A stretch of DNA of 64,000 nt. It comes from Enterococcus gilvus ATCC BAA-350. Its GTDB lineage: Bacteria > Bacillota > Bacilli > Lactobacillales > Enterococcaceae. How positions within the stretch are numbered: the stretch's first letter is position 1; each line of letters begins with the position of its first letter. Positions 33,757-46,008 of this stretch are shown piece by piece. Under the pieces are notes generated by a model. It had not been told where the DNA came from, searched no databases, and worked only from the letters and a program-made list of their open reading frames with translations. Made by a program: the position numbers and the translations under genes. The stretch is from contig NZ_ASWH01000001.1 in NCBI RefSeq assembly GCF_000407545.1, forward strand, positions 1,193,501 through 1,257,500, given 5' to 3'.

Positions 33757-35051
33757 TGAGCGATTATTTAACAATGGCGGAACTGGACAATAAGACGCTA
33801 AAAGAAATTTATGCTTATGCAAAAGACTTTAAAATTCCTTATTATAGTCAGATGAATAAAAAGGAATTGTCTTTAGCGGTTATCCGGGCACAGGCAGAAA
33901 AACAAGGCTTCTTTTACATGGAGGGAGTCTTAGATATCATCGGTCAAGACGGCTATGGCTTCTTGCGCCCAATCAACTATGGATCTAGTGCGGAGGATAT
34001 CTATATTTCTTCTTCACAAATCCGTCGCTTCGGCTTGAGAAATGGTGATAAAGTGGCTGGTAAAGCCCGTCCGCCGAAAGAATCCGAACGTTATTATGGG
34101 TTGATGCATGTAGAAAGCGTGAATGGCAAAGATCCAGAAGAAGCCAAAGAACGCCCGCATTTTCCTGCGTTGACAGCACTTTATCCTGAGAAACAATTGG
34201 TTTTAGAAACGACTCCTGGTCGACTTTCTACCCGAATGATCGATATCTTCTCTCCCGTTGGATTTGGTCAGCGTGGATTGATCGTAGCGCCTCCAAAAGC
34301 GGGGAAAACAACGATTCTGAAAGAAATAGCGAATGGTATTACAGATAATCATCCTGACGTCGAATTGATTGTCTTACTAATTGATGAACGCCCAGAAGAA
34401 GTAACCGACTTGGAACGCAGCGTAAAAGGAGATGTGGTTTATTCGACCTTTGATCAGCAGCCGCAAAATCATACGCGTGTGTCTGAATTGGTATTAGAAC
34501 GGGCAATGCGCTTAGTAGAAGACAAGCGAGATGTAGTGATCCTGATGGACAGTATCACGCGTTTAGCACGTGCGTATAACTTAGTCGTTCCACCGAGTGG
34601 TCGGACCTTAAGCGGAGGGATTGATCCGGCTGCACTGTACAAGCCGAAGAAGTTCTTTGGTGCAGCACGTAATATTGAAGAAGGCGGCAGTCTCACAATC
34701 TTAGCGACAGCATTGGTAGATACCGGCAGTCGTATGGACGATGTCATTTACGAAGAATTTAAAGGAACAGGGAACTTAGAGTTACAATTATCACGTGAGT
34801 TGTCCGAGCGTCGCATCTTCCCAGCCATCGATATCAAGAAATCTGGTACTCGTAAAGAAGAATTATTGATGAGTCCGGATCGTTTAGAAGAGATCTTCAA
34901 GCTGCGTAACAATATGACCGGAGATTCATTGGAATATACGTCTCAATTCGTGAATTTTATGAAGAAGACAAAGACGAACGAGGATGTTTTCAAAGCATTC
35001 AAAGATGTTTCCTTTGGTGGGAAAACACCGCGTAGAAATCAAAAAAGATAA
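33756..35051 (+). CDS. rho: Transcription termination factor Rho
   Basis: 431 residues; ATG overlaps the murZ stop by one base. An N-terminal Rho-N segment is followed by the RNA-binding cold-shock-like part (GFFYMEGVLDIIGQDGYGFLR). The ATPase core has APPKAGKTT (Walker A) near residue 178, LIDERPEEVTD, and VILMDSITRLARAYN (Walker B). It acts as a hexameric RNA helicase. Full length. Confidence 0.97.
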   Translation: MSDYLTMAELDNKTLKEIYAYAKDFKIPYYSQMNKKELSLAVIRAQAEKQGFFYMEGVLDIIGQDGYGFLRPINYGSSAEDIYISSSQIRRFGLRNGDKVAGKARPPKESERYYGLMHVESVNGKDPEEAKERPHFPALTALYPEKQLVLETTPGRLSTRMIDIFSPVGFGQRGLIVAPPKAGKTTILKEIANGITDNHPDVELIVLLIDERPEEVTDLERSVKGDVVYSTFDQQPQNHTRVSELVLERAMRLVEDKRDVVILMDSITRLARAYNLVVPPSGRTLSGGIDPAALYKPKKFFGAARNIEEGGSLTILATALVDTGSRMDDVIYEEFKGTGNLELQLSRELSERRIFPAIDIKKSGTRKEELLMSPDRLEEIFKLRNNMTGDSLEYTSQFVNFMKKTKTNEDVFKAFKDVSFGGKTPRRNQKR

Positions 35052-35150
35052 TTGCATTGTCGAATCATTCATGATAGTATATTCATGTTGCAAATTGCAA
35101 AAATAACTCTGAACCAGCAAATGATTCAGGGCAAAGGAGCGAAAAAAACT

Positions 35151-35417
35151 ATGAAACAAGGAATTCATCCAGAATATCATCCAGTTGTGTTTATGGACTC
35201 AACTACAGGTTTCAAATTCTTGTCAGGTTCTACTAAATCTTCACAAGAAACAGTTGAATGGGAAGACGGAAACACTTACCCTGTAATCCGTGTCGAAGTT
35301 ACTTCTGACTCTCATCCATTCTACACTGGACGTCAAAAGTTCACTCAAGCAGATGGACGTGTCGATCGTTTCAACAAAAAATACGGTCTCAAAGACGAAA
35401 ACGCAGAAGAAAAATAA
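35151..35417 (+). CDS. rpmE2: Ribosomal protein L31, type B
   Basis: 88 residues from ATG at 35151 behind [27 protein letters not shown] and [26 protein letters not shown] are the L31 signature. The zinc-binding cysteines of type A are absent, so this is the zinc-independent form. The usual neighbour of rho. Confidence 0.96.
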   Translation: MKQGIHPEYHPVVFMDSTTGFKFLSGSTKSSQETVEWEDGNTYPVIRVEVTSDSHPFYTGRQKFTQADGRVDRFNKKYGLKDENAEEK

Positions 35418-35438
35418 ATTCTGTTCAATCAGACTTTG

Positions 35439-35470
35439 CGAGTTTCCCATTATGGGAAGCTCGTTTTTTT
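35439..35470 (+). terminator. rpmE2 terminator
   Basis: CGAGTTTCCCAT / ATGGGAAGCTCG with a one-base centre and seven Ts; the stem has one G-T/mismatch position. Confidence 0.8.
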
Positions 35471-35562
35471 ATATTTATTTTTCAGAAACAACGCTTTAAT
35501 TGTTCTTTCTGAGAATTTCTGCTATGGTTTTTTTATAAATCATGTAGTCAGGAGATTCTAGT

Positions 35563-36651
35563 ATGCAGAAGAAAAAATACGGGGTTCTTTTATGGTTTCT
35601 TTTAATGGTTTTATTTCCGGTGAGGGTGGATGCCTCATATCATGGACTGACAGTGGACCAGCAAAAAGAGAAGTTGGAATCATACAACGAATTTTATCAA
35701 GCGGCCTTTTCAGGAAAGGAAGAGACGACTGATTTTGGTATGTATAAGATTCCTGGCTTGTATAGTGCAAAAACACTTAGCTTGGAAACGAATGACCTTT
35801 CCGAGAGCCGAACGATGACACCACAAGGGATCGCCTTGACGGAAAAATATATTCTTATTTCGGCGTATAGTCATGATCATAAGAATCATTCAGTTATCTA
35901 TATGCTGGATCGTCAAACGCATGAGTATTTGAAAACGGTTGTTTTGCCAGGAAAACCTCATTTGGGGGGCATTACGTATGATCCAAAGCATCAGCGTGTT
36001 TGGGTGACCACGGGCGGCCTTTTTGCAGGGTTATCTTCTATTGACTTAAAAGAATTAGAAGACTATCGAATGCAAGCGGGGCAAGTGGTCTCTTACCATC
36101 AGCAAATTTCGTTAAAAGAGGTATCTCACGCTTCCGCAGTCACCTATACTTCAGGGGTATTGGTTGTCGGCTATTTTACGCTAGATGAATATGGACGGAT
36201 GGCGACGTATCGTTTGGACAATCAAGGGGAATTGACGATTGATTCTCACGAGAAGGTTTCTAGTTTTGACCAAGGAAATCAAAAGAGGTCTGGAGTAACG
36301 CCTGTTCCTTCCTCAGAGTTTGCCCGTTCGTTGGGTTCATGGAAAACGCTGGATATGATTCAAGGAATGACTTTTTACAAAGATTATCTAGTGATGTCTC
36401 AATCGTGGGGGCCGGATCGGCCTGGAAAAATATATTTTTTTAACTTAGATAAGGTAGATAATTTTTTCTCTATTAAGGATGCCGCATCTGAGATGGATAC
36501 ACCGCCGTATATCGAACAGATAACGGCAAATAAGGACCAGCTTTTTGCGGTATTTGAGGGAGGTGCGTGGCCGTATCGCACAAGAAATCCGGTCTTGGTG
36601 GATCATGTCATTCAGTTGGACATTCCTCAGTTATTATCAAAGAAAGAATAA
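35563..36651 (+). CDS. Secreted beta-propeller-like protein
   Basis: 362 residues with a signal peptide ending VRVDAS near residue 25. An N-terminal helical part is followed by repeated strand patterns (MTPQGIALTEKYILISAY, KPHLGGITYDPKHQRVWVTTGG, HASAVTYTSGVLVVGYF, MIQGMTFYKDYLVMSQSWG, YIEQITANKDQLFAVFEGGA). This is the rhythm of a propeller of about five or six blades. No catalytic motif. It acts outside the cell. Monocistronic with ATG after CAGGAG. Confidence 0.75.
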   Translation: MQKKKYGVLLWFLLMVLFPVRVDASYHGLTVDQQKEKLESYNEFYQAAFSGKEETTDFGMYKIPGLYSAKTLSLETNDLSESRTMTPQGIALTEKYILISAYSHDHKNHSVIYMLDRQTHEYLKTVVLPGKPHLGGITYDPKHQRVWVTTGGLFAGLSSIDLKELEDYRMQAGQVVSYHQQISLKEVSHASAVTYTSGVLVVGYFTLDEYGRMATYRLDNQGELTIDSHEKVSSFDQGNQKRSGVTPVPSSEFARSLGSWKTLDMIQGMTFYKDYLVMSQSWGPDRPGKIYFFNLDKVDNFFSIKDAASEMDTPPYIEQITANKDQLFAVFEGGAWPYRTRNPVLVDHVIQLDIPQLLSKKE

Positions 36652-36728
36652 ATGAGTCGGCACATTCTAGAATATTAGGCTAAAGGGGTTCCTTAAAGGT
36701 GGAATCCCTTTTTATATTAGGAAGTATG

Positions 36729-36804
36729 AAACCTGTTTCAAATCGTGAAACGAGTTGAGTTGTAAGCGGTATCTATTTCATTTTAAAAGGGTGCCTCGTA
36801 TACT
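36729..36804 (+). promoter_or_regulatory. Promoter region of the alpha-glucoside PTS genes with cre and repeats
   Basis: TGTAAGCGGTATCT (36761-36774) matches the CcpA cre consensus at all but the last base. A -10 TATACT lies at 36799-36804. Upstream, TGAAACCTGTTTCA and a further TGAAAC (36727-36750) form inverted and direct repeats that suit an RpiR-type operator. Catabolite repression plus induction is expected. Confidence 0.6.
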
Positions 36805-36835
36805 AAACACATCATAAAAAGAGGGAGATAAAAAA

Positions 36836-39783
<2,948 letters not shown>

Positions 39784-39790
39784 TTTTAAA

Positions 39791-39841
39791 GGATCTAACA
39801 GCAATGAGGGATAGATGCGTTGTTGTTAGGTTCTTTTTTTT
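39791..39841 (+). terminator. Terminator after the GH4 gene
   Basis: GGATCTAACAGCAA (39791-39804) pairs, with a few wobbles, with TTGTTGTTAGGTTC (39820-39833), then eight Ts. The gap to 39990 also has GGCGCAG / CTGCGCC (about 39942-39976), a hairpin in the leader of the kinase gene. Confidence 0.75.
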
Positions 39842-39990
39842 CATCAGGAGGGGAAAAGTGGGGACTGGAGGAAGCATCACGCGCCGTCGCTTATGACGGG
39901 CTTTACATCAGAGGATTGTGATAAGATAGGTGAGAAATGTGGCGCAGTATTGCGCACTCAGTTTGGCGGCTGCGCCTTTGTAAAGGATGA

Positions 39991-41367
39991 ATGATTTTGT
40001 CAGTATTTTTAGGAATAGATATAGGAACAACAGCGATCAAGTTAGGTGTGATACAAGAGAACGAATTGCTTTATGCAAGCGATTTGCCTATTCAAACTTA
40101 TGGGAATGATCGGATCAAGTATCAAAAAGGGGAAGAATTGCTGTCAATTTTGCAAAGCGGTCTTTTGGCGATTCCCGCTTGGATTCGGAGGCAGGTTGAT
40201 ACGATCAGTTTCAGCACCGCCATGCATAGTCTAATGCCTGATGACGGAAAAAAACAGATTTTTTTATGGTCAGACCTGCAAGCTTCAAAAGTTATTGCCC
40301 GTTTTCGAGAGACAGATGAAGCAGCTCGCTTCTATTCTCTATCCGGGACACCCATCCATGCCATGTCTCCATTTGCTAAATTGCTGTACTTTAAAGAAAT
40401 GAACCTGTATCCTGCGGAGATTCATTGGTATGGACTGAAGGAACTGGTCATGGATTACTTTACAGGGAAACCCATTATTGATTATGCTACAGCATCGGCC
40501 ACGGGTCTATTCGATTTACGAGAAAAGCAATGGAGCAAAGAGATCTTGGCATATCTTGGTCTTAAAAGAGATCAGCTTGCGACATTGGCAGATACGACAG
40601 AGTCATTTGAGATGGTGACGAGCAAGCGGGAGCTATTCGATTTTTCATCCACCATTCGCGTAGTTGTCGGCGCAAGCGATGGGACCTTGGCTGCGTATGC
40701 CAGTTATTATGCTACTGGAAGAACTGCAAGCTTGACGATCGGTACCAGTGCGGCGGTCCGTCAGATCACTAAAAAGATATATTTGGATAAAAAAAAGCAA
40801 AATTTTTGTTATTACTTAAATGAAGAGGTGTTCGTGAGCGGCGCGCCTTCCAATAATGGCGGGATTGTTTTGGCTTGGGCCGCAGATCAGTTGGCAAAAG
40901 ATCCTAAGACTTTTTTCGAAATGCTGCCGCAACTGTTAGAGTTGACGGAGCCTGGCGCGAAAGGTCTGCGTTTTTGGCCTTTCTTGAATGGTGAGCGGGC
41001 ACCCTATTGGAGCAATGACATAAAAGGCGGATTTTACGATTTGACGTTGCAGCACACTAAACGAGAAATGCTGCGAAGTGTGATCGAAGGAATGTTAATG
41101 AACGTTCGTCAACTAATCGATTTAGTAGCACCTGGAGAAGAGTTATCCGTAAGCGGCGGTTTTTTTCAAACCTCGGTTTTGGGACAATTAGCCGCAGACA
41201 TTTTTGGGACAACCTGTTACTATGCGCAAGAAAACGAACCTATTTTTGGGTTGTACTATTTGTTAGAAGAGCCTGAGCTACTGATTGAAGAGAGTCAGCA
41301 AATCTTCTATCCTGACTCGAAAAACCACGATATTTATCGACAGCTCGCTCAGACCTATTTTCTTTAG
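39991..41367 (+). CDS. FGGY-family carbohydrate kinase
   Basis: 458 residues. The N-terminal ATPase fold starts LGIDIGTTAIKLGV. A central GASDGTLAAYASYY and TIGTSAAVRQ, and GLRFWPFLNGERAPYW in the second half, are FGGY hallmarks. The sequence is closest in style to gluconate/xylulose kinases, but the substrate cannot be read. It lies behind the PTS/GH4 pair and facing the RpiR gene, so it probably handles a product of the same sugar. The reading ends 4 bases into the convergent regulator. Confidence 0.85.
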   Translation: MILSVFLGIDIGTTAIKLGVIQENELLYASDLPIQTYGNDRIKYQKGEELLSILQSGLLAIPAWIRRQVDTISFSTAMHSLMPDDGKKQIFLWSDLQASKVIARFRETDEAARFYSLSGTPIHAMSPFAKLLYFKEMNLYPAEIHWYGLKELVMDYFTGKPIIDYATASATGLFDLREKQWSKEILAYLGLKRDQLATLADTTESFEMVTSKRELFDFSSTIRVVVGASDGTLAAYASYYATGRTASLTIGTSAAVRQITKKIYLDKKKQNFCYYLNEEVFVSGAPSNNGGIVLAWAADQLAKDPKTFFEMLPQLLELTEPGAKGLRFWPFLNGERAPYWSNDIKGGFYDLTLQHTKREMLRSVIEGMLMNVRQLIDLVAPGEELSVSGGFFQTSVLGQLAADIFGTTCYYAQENEPIFGLYYLLEEPELLIEESQQIFYPDSKNHDIYRQLAQTYFL

Positions 41368-42089
41368 TCTGTAGCCGTAAACTCTTGGACGATGTATTCC
41401 ATCAGCAACAATAATTTACCAAAAAAACTGTTGTATTTGATATTTTGGCTGTCCATCGGGCGTTCATCTGCAACTTCAAAAATAATAGAGGCAGCTTCTG
41501 TCCCACGAGAGTGACTATTTCCTGTAAATAAAATGGTTGGAATGTTGTGTTCGCTGGAAAAGTGCATTTTTTCTATTACCTTTTGAGTCTCCCCAGATTT
41601 GGAGATCACGATCAGCATATTGATATTTTCGGCATTGTTGTTAATGATGCCGGATGAATCTGCTGCGTTAACAAAAAGTGTTTTTATCCCATTCACTAGT
41701 AGTTTTTTATAGAGATACTCAGCGATGATACTCGAAAAACCGGTGGCGTAGATCGTAATGAATTTCTCCTGATTTTTTCGATAAATTTGTTTCATATCCT
41801 GGATGGAAGGGGCGAGTTTATCAGTAGGAATTGAGATATCGACCGTTGCTTCAACAAACTGATTTTGTGGTCGGTATTGATTTTTTAAAAAGAAAAACAA
41901 TTCTAAATATCCGGAAAAATCTAATTTCTGTGCCAGTCGCACGATTGTCGCTGGGGATGTATACAGTGTTGCAGCAATCTTTCTTAAAGAGACTCCGTCG
42001 AGCTCATGGACGTGATTGGCTAAATAAGTCAAAATCGCTCGATCGTTGTCAGATAATTGTTTTCCTTTTGTAACCAATTCTAAATCCAT
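41364..42089 (-). CDS. RpiR-family transcriptional regulator
   Basis: 241 residues from ATG at 42089 behind AGGAGG; a longer frame to 42116 lacks a ribosome site. The N-terminal HTH_6 domain is VSLRKIAATLYTSPATIVRLAQKLDFSGY. The C-terminal SIS domain binds a sugar phosphate (ITIYATGFSSIIAEYL ... LIVISKSGETQKVIE). Likely controls the PTS/GH4/kinase genes in response to a phosphosugar. A promoter with TATAAT lies near 42130. Confidence 0.9.
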   Translation of the reverse strand: MDLELVTKGKQLSDNDRAILTYLANHVHELDGVSLRKIAATLYTSPATIVRLAQKLDFSGYLELFFFLKNQYRPQNQFVEATVDISIPTDKLAPSIQDMKQIYRKNQEKFITIYATGFSSIIAEYLYKKLLVNGIKTLFVNAADSSGIINNNAENINMLIVISKSGETQKVIEKMHFSSEHNIPTILFTGNSHSRGTEAASIIFEVADERPMDSQNIKYNSFFGKLLLLMEYIVQEFTATD

Positions 42090-42239
42090 TCTTGTACCTC
42101 CTAAATTGAAAAACAAACGCTTCCTTTTGTATTATACACTAAGGATCGTAAAAAAATGTGGAGCAGAATCATTCGAATTCAACTGCTTTATTTTCGCTGC
42201 CGCAATGAGAAAATTTTCAAAATATTTGGTTTAGAAAAA

Positions 42240-42412
42240 AGCAGTATTTACACTCCCGTTAATGGAGAAGAGTTGGTAAGAAAGCCTGCGGATGTCTTTA
42301 GTCCGGTGGTTCCATAAGGTCAGTGACTAAAATTCGGTGAGCCGAGGCGATTTTGAAGTAAAAGGGAAGAAATTTATGTTTCAGAAGCTTTCTTGATAGG
42401 GAGCTTTTTTAG
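42240..42412 (+). pseudogene. Possible decayed EIIA-Glc-like fragment
   Basis: Read from about 42240, SSIYTPVNGEELVRKPADVFSPVVP and, after stops, GDFEVKGKKFMFQKLS resemble the start (IYAPVNGELV..DPVFS) and a later part of an EIIA-Glc domain. No start codon, two stops, and the phospho-His region is missing. This would fit a lost EIIA for the nearby PTS, but the match is short. The rest of 42117-42471 shows no gene. Confidence 0.3.
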
Positions 42413-42471
42413 TATCTTTAATTGTCTAATCAAATATATGTTGCCATAGAAAGTCGAATTAATTTATAAAG

Positions 42472-42500
42472 TTGACACTATAGTCTAATTAGACTATAGT
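42472..42500 (+). promoter_or_regulatory. Promoter with a perfect palindromic operator
   Basis: TTGACA (42472-42477), 17-bp spacer, TATAGT (42495-42500). A perfect 22-bp palindrome with half-site CTATAGTCTAA (42478-42488) fills the spacer and covers the -10. Binding there would block the polymerase. The PadR protein encoded two genes on is the natural candidate repressor. Confidence 0.8.
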
Positions 42501-42528
42501 AAGCTAAATAGAAATTGAGGTGCAGAAA

Positions 42529-43377
42529 ATGAAATCCATTTTATTAATTGGACAATCAAATATGGCTGGTCGCGGGTACGTAAAGGATGTACCCGCAATC
42601 TATAACGAAAATATCCAAATGTTGCGTAATGGGCGGTGGCAAATGATGGCAGAGCCCATTCATTTTGATCGTGAGGTAGCAGGTATTGGACCGGCGGCTT
42701 CGTTTGCAGCTGCTTGGTCACTGGATCATCCAGATGAAAAATTAGGATTGATCCCTTGTGCAGAGGGCGGCAGTTCCATCGATGAGTGGGCTGAAGATCA
42801 GATTTTGACGCGTCATGCGTTGTCAGAAGCAAAATTTGCGATGGAATCCAGTGAATTGATTGGGATCTTGTGGCATCAAGGCGAGAATGATAGTCTGAAT
42901 GGTCTCTACAAAGAGTATGCGCAGAAATTGAAGGCTGTTTTAGCTCATTTTCGGCAAGAACTTGGATTGCCTATGTTACCAATCATTGTTGGTGAACTGC
43001 CGAATTTTCTTGGCAAAAGCGGCTTTGGATTGAGCGCGACGGAATTTAAGGAAATCAATCAGGAGATGAAGAAAGCCGTAAGTGAAATAGATAATTGCTA
43101 TATCGTCAGTGCTGACAAGTTAAAAGCCAATTTAGACGGTATCCACATAAGTGCTGAATCACAACGACAGTTCGGTATTCGGTATTACGAAGCCTTTGAC
43201 AAGCAAATGGATATCCAACATTCGTTAAACACTGAAGACGAAACACTAAGTAAAATTTATGGTCGAGAAACCACGAAAAATGAAAAAATTTATTTATTAA
43301 GTCGTGATTTTGCTCTTGGAGAAATAACGTATCAAATATTTATCGAAAGGTTCACTGAGCTCTCAAACGAATCATAG
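42529..43377 (+). CDS. SGNH/SASA-type carbohydrate esterase
   Basis: 282 residues from ATG at 42529. LLIGQSNMAGRG holds the Ser of the first SGNH block. LIPCAEGGSSIDEW (Gly), ILWHQGENDS (Asn/His block) and LDGIHISAESQRQFG (Asp-x-x-His) complete the sialate O-acetylesterase-like (PF03629) set. No signal peptide, so it acts in the cytoplasm. An extra C-terminal ~50 residues (RDFALGEITYQIFIERF) are unlike the family. Cotranscribed with padR. Confidence 0.85.
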   Translation: MKSILLIGQSNMAGRGYVKDVPAIYNENIQMLRNGRWQMMAEPIHFDREVAGIGPAASFAAAWSLDHPDEKLGLIPCAEGGSSIDEWAEDQILTRHALSEAKFAMESSELIGILWHQGENDSLNGLYKEYAQKLKAVLAHFRQELGLPMLPIIVGELPNFLGKSGFGLSATEFKEINQEMKKAVSEIDNCYIVSADKLKANLDGIHISAESQRQFGIRYYEAFDKQMDIQHSLNTEDETLSKIYGRETTKNEKIYLLSRDFALGEITYQIFIERFTELSNES

Positions 43378-43388
43378 GGGGGAGACGA

Positions 43389-43922
43389 ATGATACCACTG
43401 TTGATTTTAGGACTGTTGCAAGAAATGCCGGAATCTTATGGCTATGAATTATTGGCTGAGATGAAGGCCAATTATTTTCAATATTTTGTTCGATTTACAA
43501 AAGGTTCCTTCTATTACAATATCCAACAACTTGAAGAGAAACGAATGATCGAAAAAGTGCAGTCTACGGAACGACCTGAAGAAAAAGAAAAGAATCGATA
43601 TGTGCTGACAGAATTAGGTAAGAATGAATTCAAGCGACTATTTTATAAATACGGGAGTAAAAGTGAACCAATCACTTTTCCCTTTTATACGTCCATGCTT
43701 TTTGCGAACCAACGTCGTCCCGACGAGATCCAACAATTGCTGCAAACACAAATTCAGCAAACAAAAGAAAAAATTCGTTTAATCGACGACGCCCTAAGTT
43801 CTTCGAAGCAATTGCATTCTAATTTTGCTAAAATGATGGAAAACTCTAAGCGTCACCACGAAGTCAATCTAGAATGGTTTCAGGAACAACTGGTTGATTC
43901 TCTAAAGAAACCATCAGAATAA
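43389..43922 (+). CDS. PadR-family transcriptional regulator
   Basis: 177 residues, 11 bases after the esterase. The winged helix is LILGLLQEMPESYGYELLAEMK ... GSFYYNIQQLEEKRMIEK. A C-terminal helical dimerisation domain of the Vir_act_alpha_C kind follows. Probably represses its own operon through the palindrome at 42478-42499. Confidence 0.9.
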   Translation: MIPLLILGLLQEMPESYGYELLAEMKANYFQYFVRFTKGSFYYNIQQLEEKRMIEKVQSTERPEEKEKNRYVLTELGKNEFKRLFYKYGSKSEPITFPFYTSMLFANQRRPDEIQQLLQTQIQQTKEKIRLIDDALSSSKQLHSNFAKMMENSKRHHEVNLEWFQEQLVDSLKKPSE

Positions 43923-43924
43923 TC

Positions 43925-43985
43925 AAACAGCCGAACACCTATTTCCTAACGTCTTTGACAGAAGGATAGTTGTTCGGCTGTTTAG
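43925..43985. terminator. Terminator between padR and the DUF1003 gene
   Basis: AAACAGCCGAACA (43925-43937) and TGTTCGGCTGTTT (43971-43983) form a perfect 13-bp stem with a 33-base loop, between convergent genes. Confidence 0.7.
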
Positions 43986-44009
43986 TTAATTGTCTTACTT
44001 TATTTGTGA

Positions 44010-44690
44010 CTACATTTCGCGCGTCTTTTGATTTTGTTGAGTGATTTCTTGCAAAAGTTCAATTTGCAGTTGCTGTAATTCAATAAGATGCTGCCATTTC
44101 GATGCCATTAAATAATCGATTTTTTCATGGAGAAGGTGAATCTCCACTTCAGATTTAACATTTACTTCATAATCATTGTCTGCTTCTACTCGATCACGGT
44201 CAGTTTGTCGATTTTGGCTCATTAGGATGATTGGCGCTTGAATAGCTGCCAGACAAGATAAGGCTAAGTTCAATAAAATATAAGGAAACTTGTCAAAAGG
44301 TTCAAAAAACAGAGGAAGTGTGTTTAGCGCGATCCAAGCTGCTAGAACAACGATGAAAAGAATAATAAATGTCCAGCTTCCGCCAAATTTTGCGATGCCA
44401 TCCGCGACTCTTTGCCCGAAAGTTTCCTTTGTTTTTAAGGCATCATTAACGTTTTTGATGTGTACTTGCTGCGTCCGGATTTTATGTTTCAACTCATGGT
44501 CAAGCTGTTTTGAAGTGGAAACCTCATTTTTTAATTGTTCATTAAGGGATTGAAAACGATAATTCAACAAGCTTAAATAAGAAATCGATGTTTGCGAGGT
44601 CAGAGTGGGCTCCTTCTTGAGAATAAATGTCTGAAGTTCCTTTTCCAGCTCGGAAATCTTATAGTGTTGATCGGATGGATTGTCAGTCAT
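44010..44690 (-). CDS. DUF1003 membrane protein
   Basis: 226 residues from ATG at 44690 (AGGTGATT upstream). The family core RVADGIAKFGGSWTFIILF, FDKFPYILLNLALSCLAAIQAPIILMSQNRQ and DRVEADNDYEVN are all present, with two membrane helices. The N-terminal third is a coiled coil and the C-terminus another. Function unknown; often described as a cyclic-nucleotide-binding-like or general membrane protein. Confidence 0.9.
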   Translation of the reverse strand: MTDNPSDQHYKISELEKELQTFILKKEPTLTSQTSISYLSLLNYRFQSLNEQLKNEVSTSKQLDHELKHKIRTQQVHIKNVNDALKTKETFGQRVADGIAKFGGSWTFIILFIVVLAAWIALNTLPLFFEPFDKFPYILLNLALSCLAAIQAPIILMSQNRQTDRDRVEADNDYEVNVKSEVEIHLLHEKIDYLMASKWQHLIELQQLQIELLQEITQQNQKTREM

Positions 44691-44931
44691 AAGAATCACC
44701 TGCTTTTTTCAAAATCATAGCACGAGTCACAACTTATTGAGTGATAGATGCTTGAAAAACTTTTGGCTGACCAATCAATTAGGATGTAGGATCAAAAAAA
44801 GAGGAATTATAAACAAAAAGAATCCTAAGAAAACACAGAGAAGATACGTCTCGTGAAGTGCTCCCTGTCAAGTAGACAGCCAAAAAACAAAAATTATACT
44901 ATTCAGGAATCGAGTGACTCGATTCCTGTTT

Positions 44932-46008
44932 TTATGCGGCTTGCCTTCTGAATTCGTTTGGTGAAAGCTCATTTAACGCTTCAGAGTAGCGATAATTATT
45001 GTAGTACCGCATATAACTACTGACAGATTTCTTTAGTTCATCAAAGCTTTGATAGCTTTCTTGATAGAATTTTTCTTCTTTAAATGTTCCCCAAAAATGT
45101 TCGATCGGTTGATTGTCCAGGCAGCGACCGACTCGAGACATACTTTTGGTGAATTTATAGTTTACTTGGAGTGCTTTGTAATCATAAGAGGTGTATTGAA
45201 ACCCGCGATCACTATGAAGCAGCGGTCTGACGCCAGGATTCTTACGCATGGCTTTTTTTACAGTATCCATGACAAGTGGATTATTATTGGAATGACCGAG
45301 CTTCCAAGAAACGATCGAGTGATCATAAAGATCGATGATCGCACTCAAATAAGCCTTTCGGCCATTGCCGTATCTCAATTCAGTAATATCCGTACACCAT
45401 TTTTGATTGGGCTTTTCAGCGATAAATTTGCGGTTTAACCTGTTTTCTGCAACGTTAGCTTCCGTTGCTTTTACATAGGTCGGACGCTTTTTCTTGATCA
45501 CTGCTTTAATCCCAAGTACTTTCATTAGGCGGTAATAACGTTTCTTAGAATAGTTTTTCTTGAATGTTCGATTCAGTTGAATACGAATTTGCCGATACCC
45601 GATAGCGCCTTTTTTACTGTCATATTTCTTCTGGATCTCTTTTGCCAGTTTTCTGTTTTCAAGTTCTTTTTTTGAGGGTTTCCACTTCAACCATTTATAG
45701 TAAGAAGAGCGTGCGATCCCAGCCAATTGACAGAGATTCGTGATTGAATAGTGCTTCTCTTCATGCAGTTCTGAAATCGTTTGATAGAGTTCCACGTTTC
45801 TTACGAACGTGAGGACCGGTTTCGCCGTTGAATCTCTTGTAACTTTTTTGCGAAGTCGTTCTCCATTTCTAAATGCTTGTTTCGTGCTTCCAGTTCTTTT
45901 ACTCTTAATTTCAACCGCTCTTCTTCGGTTAAGAACTCGCTTGATTTGTTTCGTCCACGATTGTCTTTTAGTGCTTCTTCTCCGTGTTGCTGGTATTTCT
46001 TTACCCAA
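44932..46008 (-). CDS. IS3-family transposase OrfB (DDE integrase part)
   Basis: The open frame runs 358 residues. HTH_21 (SITNLCQLAGIARSSYYKW) is followed by the rve core with D in WCTDITELRYGNG, D in LLHSDRGFQYTS, and E in NQPIEHFWGTFKEE. It is expressed as an OrfAB fusion by -1 frameshifting on AAAAAAG (complement of 45843-45849), where its frame overlaps orfA. Confidence 0.93.
   Translation of the reverse strand: MGKEIPATRRRSTKRQSWTKQIKRVLNRRRAVEIKSKRTGSTKQAFRNGERLRKKVTRDSTAKPVLTFVRNVELYQTISELHEEKHYSITNLCQLAGIARSSYYKWLKWKPSKKELENRKLAKEIQKKYDSKKGAIGYRQIRIQLNRTFKKNYSKKRYYRLMKVLGIKAVIKKKRPTYVKATEANVAENRLNRKFIAEKPNQKWCTDITELRYGNGRKAYLSAIIDLYDHSIVSWKLGHSNNNPLVMDTVKKAMRKNPGVRPLLHSDRGFQYTSYDYKALQVNYKFTKSMSRVGRCLDNQPIEHFWGTFKEEKFYQESYQSFDELKKSVSSYMRYYNNYRYSEALNELSPNEFRRQAA

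Noticed and set aside
42240..42412. A functional EIIA gene
   Set aside because: No start, internal stops and missing phospho-His region; listed only as a low-confidence remnant.
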